From the NCBI RefSeq assembly GCF_030160635.1, contig NZ_BSOS01000094.1:62001-126000 (forward strand): DNA of 64,000 bases. Direction: 5' to 3'. The translations under genes and the position numbers were made by a program. Position 1 is the stretch's first letter, and each line of letters opens with the position of its first letter. Source of the DNA: Acidocella aquatica. GTDB lineage: Bacteria > Pseudomonadota > Alphaproteobacteria > Acetobacterales > Acetobacteraceae. The notes beneath the pieces are model-generated. The model made no database searches and was not told the origin of the DNA. It worked only from the letters and a program-made list of their open reading frames with translations. Below, piece by piece: positions 55,371 through 64,000 of this stretch.

Positions 55371-56999
55371 TCAATAAGGCTCCGCCACGGCGGCGCGCCG
55401 CATGATCGCGCGCGTATCCACCCCCTCGGGCAGCGTGCCAAACGTCATCCCCGGCGCGCCGTTCAGCCGCGAGGCGCAGAATGCGGCGGCGATCCCGGGC
55501 GGCGCGTGACGCAGCAGCAGGCTGGCGGCGAGGCCCAGGGCAAAATGCTCCACCAGCCGCCGCGCGTTGCGTTCCAGCGGCTCCGGCGGGGCGGTCCGCA
55601 GCCAGGCGTCCAGCGCGGGGTGCCTGCCCGCGGCCAGGGCGATCTCCGCGCGCAGCAGCCCCGCCGCCTCCGGCTCGCGGGCGAGGGCGCGCAGCACGTC
55701 CAGGCAGATGACATTGCCCGAGCCCTCCCACAGCCCGTTCACCGGCGCGTCGCGATACAGCCGCGCCAGCACATCCTCCTCGATATACCCGTTGCCGCCG
55801 TGGCACTCCATCGCCTCCGCCGCGACCACCGGCGCCCGCTTGCAGACGAAATATTTCGCCAGCGGCGCCAGCACGCGGTTCAGCACGCGCTCGGCATCAT
55901 CGCGCGGGGCGGCGTCCAGCGCGGCGGCGGCGCGCATCGCCAGCCACAGCGCGGCTTCGGACTCCAGCGCGAGATCGGCCAGCACATTGGCCATCAGCGG
56001 CTGGTTGACAAGCCTGTGTCCGAAGGCGCGGCGCTGCGTGGCGTGGTGGATCGCCAGCGTCACCGCCTGGCGCATCAGCGCCGCCGAGCCCAGCGCGCAT
56101 TCAAGGCGGGTGAGATGCGCCATCTCCAGCACAAGCCTGATGCCGTGCCCCTCCTCGCCCAGCATCACCGCCTCCAGCCCGCGGAACTCGACCTCCGCCG
56201 AGGCGTTGGACCGGTTGCCGCATTTATCCTTCAGCCGTTGCAGGAGCAAAAAGTTGCGGCTGGCGTCATTGCGCCAACCTTGCGCCAGAAAGCAGGAGAC
56301 ACCACCCGGCGCGCGCGCCAGCGTCAGGAAAAGATCACTGGTGGGAACAGAGAAAAACCATTTATGCCCGGTCAGGCGCCAGGTGCCGTCACCCGCCGCA
56401 ACCGCGACGCTCTGCGTCTGCCGCAAATCCGAGCCGCCCTGTTTTTCCGTCAGCGCCATCGCCACGCCGAGCGCGGTTTTTTGGTCCGGTGGCAACGGGC
56501 GCGGGTCGTATCCGGGGGAGAGAATTTTATCCTGGTATTTCGCCAGCGCCTCCGGCTGGTGGCGCAGCGCCGCGATGGCGGCAAAGGTCATCACCGCGGG
56601 GCAGCCAACCCCGGCTTCCCCCTGCGCCCATAAATATGAGAGCCCCGCCCGCGCCACATGCCCGCCGGGGCGCGCGGCGGTCCAGCCCAGCGCATGCACG
56701 CCATCCGCGCGGATCATCCCCATCAGCTCGTGCCAGGCGGGAGAAAATTCAACCATATCAATGCGGTGGCCAAAGCGATCATGCGTGCGCAGCTCCGGCA
56801 CGCAGCGGTTGGCGATACGGGCCAGATCCTGCACCTGCGCGCCACCTACCCGCGCGCCGCAGGCATCCAGCCTCTCTTCCGCCCAGCTTGCGCCAAAAAC
56901 CTTCATGGCGGCACGCAGCGCGGCATCAGTGGTGTAGGCGTTGAAGTTGACCAGTTCGCCGGGCTGGTTGGTTACCTCATGGGTCGCATAGCCTGACAT
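55371..56999 (-). CDS. AidB-like acyl-CoA dehydrogenase
   Basis: A 542-residue flavoprotein, the same size as E. coli AidB, with the N-terminal HEVTNQPGELVNFNAY tract and the acyl-CoA dehydrogenase core (TEKQGGSDLR, GHKWFFSVPTSD, CHGGNGYIEE). AidB binds DNA and takes part in the adaptive response to alkylation; it has weak isovaleryl-CoA dehydrogenase activity. The ATG at 56999 has GGAGGGG five bases upstream. No ada gene is visible nearby. Confidence 0.88.
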   Translation of the reverse strand: MSGYATHEVTNQPGELVNFNAYTTDAALRAAMKVFGASWAEERLDACGARVGGAQVQDLARIANRCVPELRTHDRFGHRIDMVEFSPAWHELMGMIRADGVHALGWTAARPGGHVARAGLSYLWAQGEAGVGCPAVMTFAAIAALRHQPEALAKYQDKILSPGYDPRPLPPDQKTALGVAMALTEKQGGSDLRQTQSVAVAAGDGTWRLTGHKWFFSVPTSDLFLTLARAPGGVSCFLAQGWRNDASRNFLLLQRLKDKCGNRSNASAEVEFRGLEAVMLGEEGHGIRLVLEMAHLTRLECALGSAALMRQAVTLAIHHATQRRAFGHRLVNQPLMANVLADLALESEAALWLAMRAAAALDAAPRDDAERVLNRVLAPLAKYFVCKRAPVVAAEAMECHGGNGYIEEDVLARLYRDAPVNGLWEGSGNVICLDVLRALAREPEAAGLLRAEIALAAGRHPALDAWLRTAPPEPLERNARRLVEHFALGLAASLLLRHAPPGIAAAFCASRLNGAPGMTFGTLPEGVDTRAIMRRAAVAEPY

Positions 57000-57088
57000 G
57001 TTCCCCTCCGCTTTATAAAGCAGCGTTATGAGGCACATGGGGGTGGCACAGGCTTTTTGCCAGCACCGGGGCCGGGCCGGCGAGGGTT

Positions 57089-58123
57089 TTAGCGCGCGAG
57101 GCGCTGAATATCGGCGTTGATCTGGTCCACCAGCGCGTAGCGGGCGCGCCAGGCGCTGCGCTTAGGCGGCGCGACCTCCTCGATTGAGCGGCGCGGGCGG
57201 ATTTTGGGCAGCAGGAAGAAATCCCCCGCTACGCGCACGCCGCCCAGTTCTTCCCAGAAGGAGTCGTAATCAGCGTACCAGCCGGATTTTTTCTGCCATA
57301 GGCCATGGCGGAAATGCCCGGCGTTGGAGATCGCCAAGAGGTCCGCGGTGCCGAGGCGTTCGGCCAGCGCATAGGCGGCGTGGACCACCGCATCCTTTGG
57401 CCGCAGGCCGAACAGCTCCTTGGTCGCCAGCACGGTGACGGCCTTGCTGTCCACGCGGCTGGCGCCCTGGATGCCGCCGATCCACAGATTTGCCGGCGCG
57501 CCCGGCGCCAAGGCGCCCGCCACCAGGGAGAGGCTGGTTACGCGCACGTTTCCCTCCACCCGGAACAGGTCGATGCTCAGCTCGCCCTCGCGGAAGTTGA
57601 GGAAATTGAGCGACAGCGAAATGCGGTACAGCGCGTCCTGCTTGCCTTTCAGCTCCACCAGAACGGTTGGTTGCTCGCGCAACACGCTGGCGACAAAAGG
57701 GGCGCCGAGAGTTGCCAGCAGATGGTCATAATGCGTGGTGAGCAGATTGTGTTTCGCCGCCTGCGGCAGGGAATGGTGCAGATAGTTCTGGCCGCTTTTA
57801 CGGACGACATCATAGGGGAGCTTCTCCAGGCCGCAGATCACGCGGATGCGCTCCAGCTCACCCAGCCAGCGCAGCGTCGCGATGGGGGAGCGCACGAACC
57901 GCCAAGCCAGCCGGAAGGCCTTGCGTCTGTCCTTCCGGGCGATCTGCGCGGCAAGCTGTTCGTATAGTAAAACCCAGGCATCAGCGGGCCTGATGCGGCC
58001 GTGATCGTTCGTGCGGGTGGGTTCAGCCTGTGCCTTTGGCGGCACGTCAGTAACAGTCTGCAATGGGATACCTTGGGCTGCGGCGCCCAGTTTGATGGAT
58101 TGATCCGGTCTTGGCCGGTTCAT
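57089..58123 (-). CDS. VirK/YbjX (DUF535) family protein
   Basis: About 344 residues of the DUF535 (VirK/YbjX) family, with stretches such as VLVELKGKQDALYRISLSLN, LWIGGIQGA and GLRPKDAVVHAAYALAE. In enterics, members affect resistance to antimicrobial peptides and polymyxin; the mechanism is not known. ATG at 58123 and TTG at 58174 are both possible starts, without ribosome sites. It stands 13 bases or more behind uvrC's stop side on the same strand and seems to be a separate unit. Confidence 0.8.
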   Translation of the reverse strand: MNRPRPDQSIKLGAAAQGIPLQTVTDVPPKAQAEPTRTNDHGRIRPADAWVLLYEQLAAQIARKDRRKAFRLAWRFVRSPIATLRWLGELERIRVICGLEKLPYDVVRKSGQNYLHHSLPQAAKHNLLTTHYDHLLATLGAPFVASVLREQPTVLVELKGKQDALYRISLSLNFLNFREGELSIDLFRVEGNVRVTSLSLVAGALAPGAPANLWIGGIQGASRVDSKAVTVLATKELFGLRPKDAVVHAAYALAERLGTADLLAISNAGHFRHGLWQKKSGWYADYDSFWEELGGVRVAGDFFLLPKIRPRRSIEEVAPPKRSAWRARYALVDQINADIQRLAR

Positions 58124-58187
58124 CGCACAAGTAACGAAATAGGTCCATTGTAATTGTGAGACTAAGTTCCACAATTCTCAGGCGGCG

Positions 58188-60068
58188 CTAGACTTCATCC
58201 ATGCGCACGCCGGGGTGGAAATACGCATACACCGCGCGCGCGGTGGCGCGGTTGATGCCGGAGACCGCTTCGAGGTCTTTCAGCCCGGCGCCGCGCACAT
58301 CGCGCGCCGAGCCGAAATGCATCAGCAGCGCCTTTTTGCGCGCGGCCCCCACACCGGGCACATCGTCCAGCTCCGAGGTGGTGATTTTTTTGCTGCGCGC
58401 GTTGCGGTGGGTGCTGATGGCGAAGCGGTGCGCCTCGTCGCGCAGGCGTTGCAGGAAGTAGAGCACCGGATCGCGCGGGGGGAGCTGGAAGGGCTCGCGC
58501 CCGGCCATGAAGAACCATTCGCGCCCGGCGTCGCGGTCTGGCCCCTTGGCGATGCCCACCAGGGGAATATCGGAGAGGCCGAGTTCCTCCATGATGGCGC
58601 TCGCCGCCGAGAGCTGCCCGGCGCCGCCGTCGATCAGCACCAGATCCGGCCAGTTCTCGCTCTCGCGGCCGGGGTCTTCGGCCAGGGTGCGCGAGAAGCG
58701 CCGGCGCATCACCTCGCGCATCATGCCAAAGTCATCGCCGGGGGTGATGGCGGATTTGATGGCGAATTTACGGTAGGCGGATTTGTTGAACCCCTCCGTC
58801 CCGGCCACGACCATGACGCCATAAGCATTGGTGCCCATGATATGCGAGTTGTCGTAGGTCTCGATGCGCGCGGGAGGCTCTGGCAGGCCGAACAGCTCGG
58901 CCACGGCGGCGAGCAGCTTGCCCTGGCCGGCGGTCTCGGCGAGCTTGCGCTCCAGCGCCTCGCGCGCGTTGGTTTGGGCATGTTGCACAACCTCATGCTT
59001 CTCGCCGCGCTGGGGCACCAGCAGGGATATTTTGCGCCCGGCCTTCAGCGATAGCGCCTCGGCCAACAGCTCATGTTCCTCCGGCTCGTGGCTGAGCAGG
59101 ATGAGTTGCGGGGCGGGTTTGTCATCATAAAACTGCGCGATGAAGGCGCTGAGCACGGCGCCCGGCTCGGCATCCTTGGCCTGGGAGGGGAAGAAGCTGC
59201 GGTTGCCGTTGTTGCGCCCGCCACGGATGAAGAACACCTGGATGCAGCTCTGCCCCGCCTCCTGGTGCAGGGCGATGACATCGGCATCCGTCAGGCTGGC
59301 GGGGTTGATGACGTCAGTGCCCTGGATATGCGCCAGGCCCCGGATACGGTCGCGGATGGCGGCGGCGCGCTCGAATTCCAGGTGTCCGGCGGCCTGCTCC
59401 ATGGCGGCGGCGAGGTCTTTTTGCACGGCGCCTGATTTGCCGGAGAGGAAGGCCTTGGCCTGGTCCACCAGGGTTTTATATTCGGCCTCGCTCACGCGGC
59501 CGACGCAGGGCGCGCAGCAGCGTTTGATCTGGAACAGCAGGCAGGGCCGGGTGCGGTTGGCGAATACGGTATCGGCACAGGTGCGCAGCAGGAAGATGCG
59601 CTGTAGCGCCTGGACCGTCTGGTTGACCGACCACACCGAGGCGAATGGCCCCCAATAGCTGCCCTTGCGCACCTGCGCGCCGCGGTGCTTGGCGATCTGC
59701 GGGAAGGGGTGGTCCTCGGTCAGCATCAGCCAGGGGTAGGATTTATCGTCGCGCAGCAGGATGTTGTAGCGCGGCTGGAGGCGCTTGATGAGGTTGGCCT
59801 CGAGCAGCAGGGCCTCGGCCTCGGTGTGGGTGGTGAGGATTTCCATGGCGGCGGTGGCGGCCACCATGCGGCGCAGGCGCTCAGGCAGGCGGGCGAGCTG
59901 CGTGTAGGAGACGACGCGCTTTTTCAGGTTGCGCGCCTTGCCGACATAGAGCGCGTCGCCTTTGGCATCCAGCATACGATACACGCCAGGGTTGCCGGGC
60001 ATGGTTTCCAGCGCCGTCAGGATGATTTCAACGCCTGTGGGAATGTTGATTTTATCCCCGTCTGTCAT
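58188..60068 (-). CDS. uvrC: Excinuclease ABC subunit C
   Basis: A 626-residue nuclease. The GIY-YIG domain at the N-terminus ([20 protein letters not shown]) makes the 3' incision; a cysteine cluster ([22 protein letters not shown]) is the reported iron-sulfur site; the UVR helix, the RNase H-like domain (5' incision, [15 protein letters not shown]) and two helix-hairpin-helix motifs at the C-terminus follow. It acts in nucleotide excision repair with UvrAB. Confidence 0.97.
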   Translation of the reverse strand: MTDGDKINIPTGVEIILTALETMPGNPGVYRMLDAKGDALYVGKARNLKKRVVSYTQLARLPERLRRMVAATAAMEILTTHTEAEALLLEANLIKRLQPRYNILLRDDKSYPWLMLTEDHPFPQIAKHRGAQVRKGSYWGPFASVWSVNQTVQALQRIFLLRTCADTVFANRTRPCLLFQIKRCCAPCVGRVSEAEYKTLVDQAKAFLSGKSGAVQKDLAAAMEQAAGHLEFERAAAIRDRIRGLAHIQGTDVINPASLTDADVIALHQEAGQSCIQVFFIRGGRNNGNRSFFPSQAKDAEPGAVLSAFIAQFYDDKPAPQLILLSHEPEEHELLAEALSLKAGRKISLLVPQRGEKHEVVQHAQTNAREALERKLAETAGQGKLLAAVAELFGLPEPPARIETYDNSHIMGTNAYGVMVVAGTEGFNKSAYRKFAIKSAITPGDDFGMMREVMRRRFSRTLAEDPGRESENWPDLVLIDGGAGQLSAASAIMEELGLSDIPLVGIAKGPDRDAGREWFFMAGREPFQLPPRDPVLYFLQRLRDEAHRFAISTHRNARSKKITTSELDDVPGVGAARKKALLMHFGSARDVRGAGLKDLEAVSGINRATARAVYAYFHPGVRMDEV

Positions 60069-60276
60069 GGTAACCTTGTGGATAACTCTGTGGAAACTGT
60101 GTAACCGGCGAGGCGCTGGCGGGAAGAAGGTTATACCGCTTGGAAGTTGCCCCGTTTCGGCGGTTTATTGTTAATGCAATGATTTTGTTGCAAATAATGA
60201 AAATCATGAGTCATGTCATTGTAACAGTTTCGGGCCGGAACCCCTTGACTCAACGTGAATTCGGGGGAGTGGACAA

Positions 60277-60687
60277 CTAGGCGTTCCGGCGCTCGATTTC
60301 GACACCCGCGGAGGAGGCGTCAATAAAAACGTCGAGTTTTTCCACACGCACCCGGGCGATGCGGATGCGTGCATCGGTGAGGCAGGCTTCGCACAACCGT
60401 TCGGCCAGGGTTTCCACCAGTTGGACATGCCCGGTGGTGGCCAGGGCGCGCACCTTGTCCACGATTGTCTCATAATCGACGACGCGGCCCAGATCATCCT
60501 GCCCCACGGCGGCGCGGGAGAGGTTGGTGGTGTTTTCGTCGGCGACCGCAAGGTCGATATTGATGCGCACCCGCTGCCTGCCGGTGTGCTCATGTGGATA
60601 CACGCCGATGGAGGCGCTGAGCACCAGATCACGGATGAACATGTGGCGCGTGGCGCGCAGTGCGTCGGCGTAACGGGGCTGGTCCAT
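60277..60687 (-). CDS. folB: Dihydroneopterin aldolase
   Basis: A 136-residue tunnel-fold enzyme. FolB marks are IGVYPHEHTGRQRVRI, VVDYETI, LVETLAERL and the catalytic lysine in VEKLDVFI. It cleaves dihydroneopterin to hydroxymethyl-dihydropterin in folate synthesis. I chose ATG 60687; an upstream ATG at 60723 adds a basic 12-residue extension. No other folate gene is next to it. Confidence 0.92.
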   Translation of the reverse strand: MDQPRYADALRATRHMFIRDLVLSASIGVYPHEHTGRQRVRINIDLAVADENTTNLSRAAVGQDDLGRVVDYETIVDKVRALATTGHVQLVETLAERLCEACLTDARIRIARVRVEKLDVFIDASSAGVEIERRNA

Positions 60688-60752
60688 GAGCTGGGTTTTG
60701 CGCCGCCGGGGGCGCGATGGCAATCACCCCGGCGCATGGCAGGCTGGCGGTG

Positions 60753-61055
60753 CTATTTGCGGCGTGGAAAGCCCTCGATGAAGAGGAGGCTGCCCGATGC
60801 CGCGGGCCAGCGGAAGTTTTTGATGGCGTCCTGATATTCCGGGGAATGATACCAGCGCTCGGCCTCGGCGCGGTCGCGGAACTCGAGCAGGGCGAAGCGG
60901 CTGAACGGCCACTCCCCCTCGATGACGCTGGGCGCGTTGTCGGCGGCCAGCGCGCGGCCGTCATAACCTGGGAAAAGCTCCACAAACGCGGCGATGTATT
61001 TGTTGTAGAGCTCCCAGTCATGGACGTTGAGCTGGCCGGCGACGTAGCAGGGCAT
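60753..61055 (-). CDS. DUF1330 protein
   Basis: A 100-residue protein with the DUF1330 dimeric alpha-beta barrel: VAGQLNVHDWELYNKYI, ALLEFRDRAEAERWYHSPEY and the C-terminal LFIEGF strand. Related folds bind small ligands or act as monooxygenases, but no function is established for this family. GAGGAAACGCC stands before the ATG at 61055. It may be cotranscribed with folB (65 bases apart). Confidence 0.88.
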   Translation of the reverse strand: MPCYVAGQLNVHDWELYNKYIAAFVELFPGYDGRALAADNAPSVIEGEWPFSRFALLEFRDRAEAERWYHSPEYQDAIKNFRWPAASGSLLFIEGFPRRK

Positions 61056-61082
61056 GGCGTTTCCTCTTTGGTTACGCCAACG

Positions 61083-62132
61083 TCATGCCTTCAGTGAGGC
61101 CATGTCAATCGAAAACCTGTATTTCACGTCGCTTTGGAGCATACGCTCGTAGGCTTCGTTGATTTTCTGGATGGGGATGATCTCGACATCGGCGGTGATG
61201 CCGTGGGCGGCGCAGAAATCCAGCATCTCCTGGGTTTCGGGGATGCCGCCGATCATCGAGCCGGCGAAATTGCGCCGTTTCATGATGAGCGGGAACACGG
61301 CGATGGGGAGCGGGTGCTCCGGCGCGCCGACCTGCACCATGGTGCCCTCGCGCTTGAGCAGGTTAAAATAGGGCGTCAGGTCATGCGAGGCGGAAACCGT
61401 GTCGATGATCAGATCAAAACTCTCGGTATGCGCGGACATTTGCGCGGCATCCTTCGAGATCACCACCTCCTCGGCGCCGAGGCGCTTGCCGTCGTCCACC
61501 TTGCCGGGCGAGGTGGTGAACAGCACGGTTTGCGCGCCCATGGCATGGGAGAGCTTCACCCCCATATGACCGAGGCCGCCGAGGCCGATGATGCCGACCT
61601 TTTTGCCCGGTCCGGCGCCCCAGTGGCGCAGCGGCGAATAGAGGGTGATGCCGGCGCAGAGCAGCGGCGCGCTGCTGGCCAGGTCCATCCCCTCGGGCAT
61701 GCGCAGCACGAAAGATTGATCGACGACGATGCTGCTGGAATAGCCGCCGTGGGTGGGGCCGCCGATGACGGGCTCGGTGCCGCCGTAGGTGCCGACGGCG
61801 CCGGTGTCGCAATATTGCTCCAGCCCCTCGGCGCAGGAGGGACAGGTGCCGCACGAGTCCACCAGGCAGCCGACGCCGACATGGTCACCCACTTTATATT
61901 TGCTGACACCGGCGCCGACGCTGGTCACGCGGCCGACGATCTCGTGCCCCGGCACGGCGGGGTAGACGGTGTAGTGCCACTCGTTGCGGGCAAAATGCAG
62001 GTCTGAATGGCAGACGCCGCAATAGAGGATCTCGATTTGGACATCGTCGGCGCCAACGTCGCGGCGGTTGAAGGTGAAGGGGGCGAGCGGCGTGGTGGCG
62101 CTGGCGGCGGCAAAGCCGGTGCAGGTGAGCAT
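61083..62132 (-). CDS. Zinc-dependent alcohol dehydrogenase, CAD/YahK type
   Basis: A 349-residue MDR-family enzyme. The catalytic zinc is bound by the cysteine in YCGVCHSDLH and by GHEIVGRV; four cysteines (SCGTCPSCAEGLEQYC) hold the structural zinc; GLGGLGHMG is the nucleotide-binding turn. Cinnamyl-alcohol-type enzymes of this group reduce a wide range of aldehydes with NADPH. It is divergent from ahcY across a 200-base spacer. Confidence 0.92.
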   Translation of the reverse strand: MLTCTGFAAASATTPLAPFTFNRRDVGADDVQIEILYCGVCHSDLHFARNEWHYTVYPAVPGHEIVGRVTSVGAGVSKYKVGDHVGVGCLVDSCGTCPSCAEGLEQYCDTGAVGTYGGTEPVIGGPTHGGYSSSIVVDQSFVLRMPEGMDLASSAPLLCAGITLYSPLRHWGAGPGKKVGIIGLGGLGHMGVKLSHAMGAQTVLFTTSPGKVDDGKRLGAEEVVISKDAAQMSAHTESFDLIIDTVSASHDLTPYFNLLKREGTMVQVGAPEHPLPIAVFPLIMKRRNFAGSMIGGIPETQEMLDFCAAHGITADVEIIPIQKINEAYERMLQSDVKYRFSIDMASLKA

Positions 62133-62184
62133 CGTTTACGTATCCTTAAATTTAAGACCCTATAGGTATGGAGGGGCTGGCCGC

Positions 62185-62321
62185 TTCGCAATACGCTCCG
62201 TGCATGGCGGTGTGACATTTTGGCGTTATAGTATTGCGTCGCAATTTTGGCGGGGCGGTTGGGGCGGCAGTTGGCAGGGCGCGCCCAAAAGAATAAGGGA
62301 ACGCGGGAATTGTATTGCGAA
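62185..62321. promoter_or_regulatory. Repeated CGCAAT/ATTGCG elements in front of ahcY
   Basis: TTCGCAATAC at 62185-62194 is matched by inverted copies GTATTGCG at 62231-62238 and GTATTGCGAA at 62312-62321; a further CGCAAT (62240-62245) makes a 13-base dyad with the middle copy. The last copy touches the ahcY ribosome site. They may be operator half-sites or alternative RNA pairings. Confidence 0.5.
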
Positions 62322-62332
62322 GGAGCGAATTT

Positions 62333-63640
62333 ATGCCGGATGTGAACGTGGCGGCTGATTATAAGGTTAAGGACATCTCCCTGGCGGCCTGGGGCCGCAA
62401 GGAGATCGAGATGGCCCAGGACGAAATGCCGGGGCTGATGGCGCTGCGCGCCGAGTTCGGCCGGGACCAGATTTTGAAGGGTGCCCGCATCGTCGGTTGC
62501 CTGCACATGACCATCCAGACCGCCGTGCTGATCGAGACGCTGACCGCGCTGGGCGCCTCGGTGCGCTGGTCGTCGTGCAATATTTTCTCGACCCAGGACC
62601 AGGCCGCCGCCGCGATCGCCGCGACCGGGGTGCCGGTGTTTGCCTGGAAGGGCATGAGCGAGGAAGAATTCTGGTGGTGCATCGAGCAGACCGTGCGCGG
62701 GCCGGACGGTTGGGTGCCGAACATGATCCTCGATGACGGCGGCGATGTCACCAAGCTGATGCACGACAAATACCCGGACATGCTGAACCATGTGAAGGGC
62801 ATCTCCGAGGAGACCACCACCGGCGTGCACCGCCTGTGGGAAATGGCCCGCGCGGGCGAGCTGCTGGTTCCGGCCATCAACGTGAACGATTCCGTCACCA
62901 AGTCGAAGTTCGACAATCTGTATGGTTGCCGCGAGAGCCTGGTGGATGGCATCCGCCGGGGCACGGATGTGATGATGTCCGGCAAGGTCGCCGTGGTCGC
63001 CGGCTTTGGCGATGTCGGCAAGGGCTCAGCCGCCAGCTTGCGCAACGCCGGTTGCCGCGTGCTTGTCACCGAGATCGACCCGATCTGCGCGTTGCAGGCG
63101 GCGATGGAGGGCTATGAGGTCGTGACCATGGACGACGCCGCCCCGCGCGGCGATATTTTCGTCACCGCCACCGGCAATGTGGACGTGATCACCATCGAGC
63201 ACATGCGCGCCATGAAGCACCGCGCCATCGTGTGCAACATCGGGCATTTTGACAGTGAAATCCAGATTGAGTCGCTGCGGAACCTGAAGTGGGACAATGT
63301 GAAGCCGCAGGTGGACGAGATTGAGTTCCCCGATGGCAAGCGGCTGATCGTGCTCTCCGAGGGGCGGCTGGTGAACCTGGGCAACGCGACGGGGCACCCG
63401 AGCTTCGTGATGTCGGCCAGCTTCACCAACCAGGTGCTGGCGCAGATCGAGCTGTGGACCGCGCCGGCCGGCAAGTATGAGAACAAGGTGTATGTGCTGC
63501 CGCGCCATCTGGACGAAAAGGTCGCGGCGCTGCATCTCGCGAAAGTGGGCGCCAAGTTGACGCAGCTGACCACGAAGCAGGCTGATTATCTGGGCCTGTC
63601 GCAGCAGGGGCCGTTCAAGCACGAGCTGTATCGCTACTGA
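62333..63640 (+). CDS. ahcY: Adenosylhomocysteinase
   Basis: A 435-residue SAH hydrolase with the NAD site [10 protein letters not shown], the substrate motifs [15 protein letters not shown] and [11 protein letters not shown], and the C-terminal YRY that completes the neighbouring subunit's NAD pocket. It splits SAH to adenosine and homocysteine and so drives methylation, including by the island's methylase. GAAGGAG is seven bases before the ATG at 62333. The stop overlaps the next gene by one base. Confidence 0.97.
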   Translation: MPDVNVAADYKVKDISLAAWGRKEIEMAQDEMPGLMALRAEFGRDQILKGARIVGCLHMTIQTAVLIETLTALGASVRWSSCNIFSTQDQAAAAIAATGVPVFAWKGMSEEEFWWCIEQTVRGPDGWVPNMILDDGGDVTKLMHDKYPDMLNHVKGISEETTTGVHRLWEMARAGELLVPAINVNDSVTKSKFDNLYGCRESLVDGIRRGTDVMMSGKVAVVAGFGDVGKGSAASLRNAGCRVLVTEIDPICALQAAMEGYEVVTMDDAAPRGDIFVTATGNVDVITIEHMRAMKHRAIVCNIGHFDSEIQIESLRNLKWDNVKPQVDEIEFPDGKRLIVLSEGRLVNLGNATGHPSFVMSASFTNQVLAQIELWTAPAGKYENKVYVLPRHLDEKVAALHLAKVGAKLTQLTTKQADYLGLSQQGPFKHELYRY

Positions 63641-64000
63641 TGTTGATCACCGGCAACATCCTGGTGGCGCTGGGCCTGGCGGCCCTGGTTGGCGGGATGT
63701 TGTTTTTCGGCGCCGTGATGGCGCCGCTGGTGTTCACCAAGCTACCGGCGGAGGCGGCGGGGAATTTTATCCGCGCTGCCTTTCCGTTTTATTATGCGTA
63801 TATCATCGCCGCGTCAGCGCTGGCGGCGGGCGGGTTTTTGTTCCGTGGCGAATATGGCGCGGCCAGCGTGCTGATGGTGGTGATGGCGGTGACGGTATGG
63901 CTGCTGTTCGGCTGGATGCCGCATCTGGAAGCGATGCGCGTGGCGGGGGACACCGCCGGGTTTTCGCGCGGGCACCGGATTTCAGTTTGGGTGAATGGCG
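63640..64000 (+). CDS. DUF4149-like membrane protein, N-terminal part
   Basis: The first 120 residues of a membrane protein cut by the window edge. Hydrophobic helices lie at about 5-28, 48-66 and 73-90; GGMLFFGAVMAPLVFTKLP after the first helix and AFPFYY at the start of the second are typical for the DUF4149 (TMEM205-like) family. No function is established. The start overlaps the ahcY stop by one base (TGATG). Confidence 0.75.
   Translation, partial: MLITGNILVALGLAALVGGMLFFGAVMAPLVFTKLPAEAAGNFIRAAFPFYYAYIIAASALAAGGFLFRGEYGAASVLMVVMAVTVWLLFGWMPHLEAMRVAGDTAGFSRGHRISVWVNG

Noticed and set aside
62133-62332. A classical SAH or SAM riboswitch in front of ahcY
   Set aside because: I could not match the conserved core of any class I know; only simple inverted repeats are supported.
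1-64000. CRISPR arrays, rRNA genes, insertion sequences, prophage genes
   Set aside because: No spaced direct repeats, rRNA signatures, transposases or phage structural genes were seen on either strand.

Overview
The window looks like a chromosome segment of a GC-rich alphaproteobacterium, most likely in or near the Acetobacteraceae (acetic-acid or acidophilic relatives). This rests on gene content and order: an intact zapE / sucCD / sucAB block, a cyoABCD quinol oxidase, a DUF2849-type cysI with a DUF934 partner, KorAB with a ferredoxin-like flavoprotein, and an lrp-ald pair. The genus cannot be fixed from sequence reading alone.

Left part (1-15131) is accessory DNA. It opens inside the mating-pair-formation module of an integrative conjugative element (trbL end, trbF, trbG, trbI and a DUF2274 gene, plus strand). 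Convergent to it is one minus-strand operon of six tightly coupled genes, transcribed from 14549 to 3852: a SNF2-type helicase, a 65-residue protein, an SMC/RecF-like ATPase with a CxxC hook, a type III-like adenine/cytosine methyltransferase, a RhuM-family protein, and a type III-like restriction helicase-nuclease. This is the best candidate for an unusual defence system here. After a gene-poor stretch the region stops exactly at the 3' end of a tRNA-Arg(CCG) gene (15132-15208), the usual integration target of such elements.

Core chromosome follows. From 15264 to 25392: Nudix hydrolase, TypA, a secreted transglycosylase-like protein, then sucB, sucA, sucD, sucC. From 25539 to 32329: ZapE, a 2OG-Fe(II) oxygenase, and a molybdenum cluster (modC-modB-modA divergent from a ModE-like regulator over a palindrome, then pgsA, a lipoprotein, moaD, moaE). 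From 32381 to 37961: apt, a periplasmic protein, radA, cvpA, purF, crcB. From 38198 to 41204: a porin with a hairpin-bearing leader, and lrp divergent from ald.

From 41465 to 50819 there is an energy block: a flavoprotein/ferredoxin protein with KorA and KorB, a very AT-rich control region (87 of 300 bases are G or C at 46321-46620, by hand count) with Fur-box-like sites and a short leader ORF, then cyoABCD. The end holds cysI and its DUF934 partner, an aldehyde dehydrogenase, an AidB-like acyl-CoA dehydrogenase, a VirK/YbjX protein, uvrC, folB, a DUF1330 protein, a zinc alcohol dehydrogenase, ahcY and the start of a DUF4149-like membrane protein.

The organism therefore carries both a classical NAD-linked 2-oxoglutarate dehydrogenase (SucAB) and a ferredoxin-type 2-oxoacid oxidoreductase (KorAB), imports and uses molybdate, and respires through a bo3-type quinol oxidase. 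I saw no CRISPR array, rRNA gene, insertion sequence or integrase in the window.
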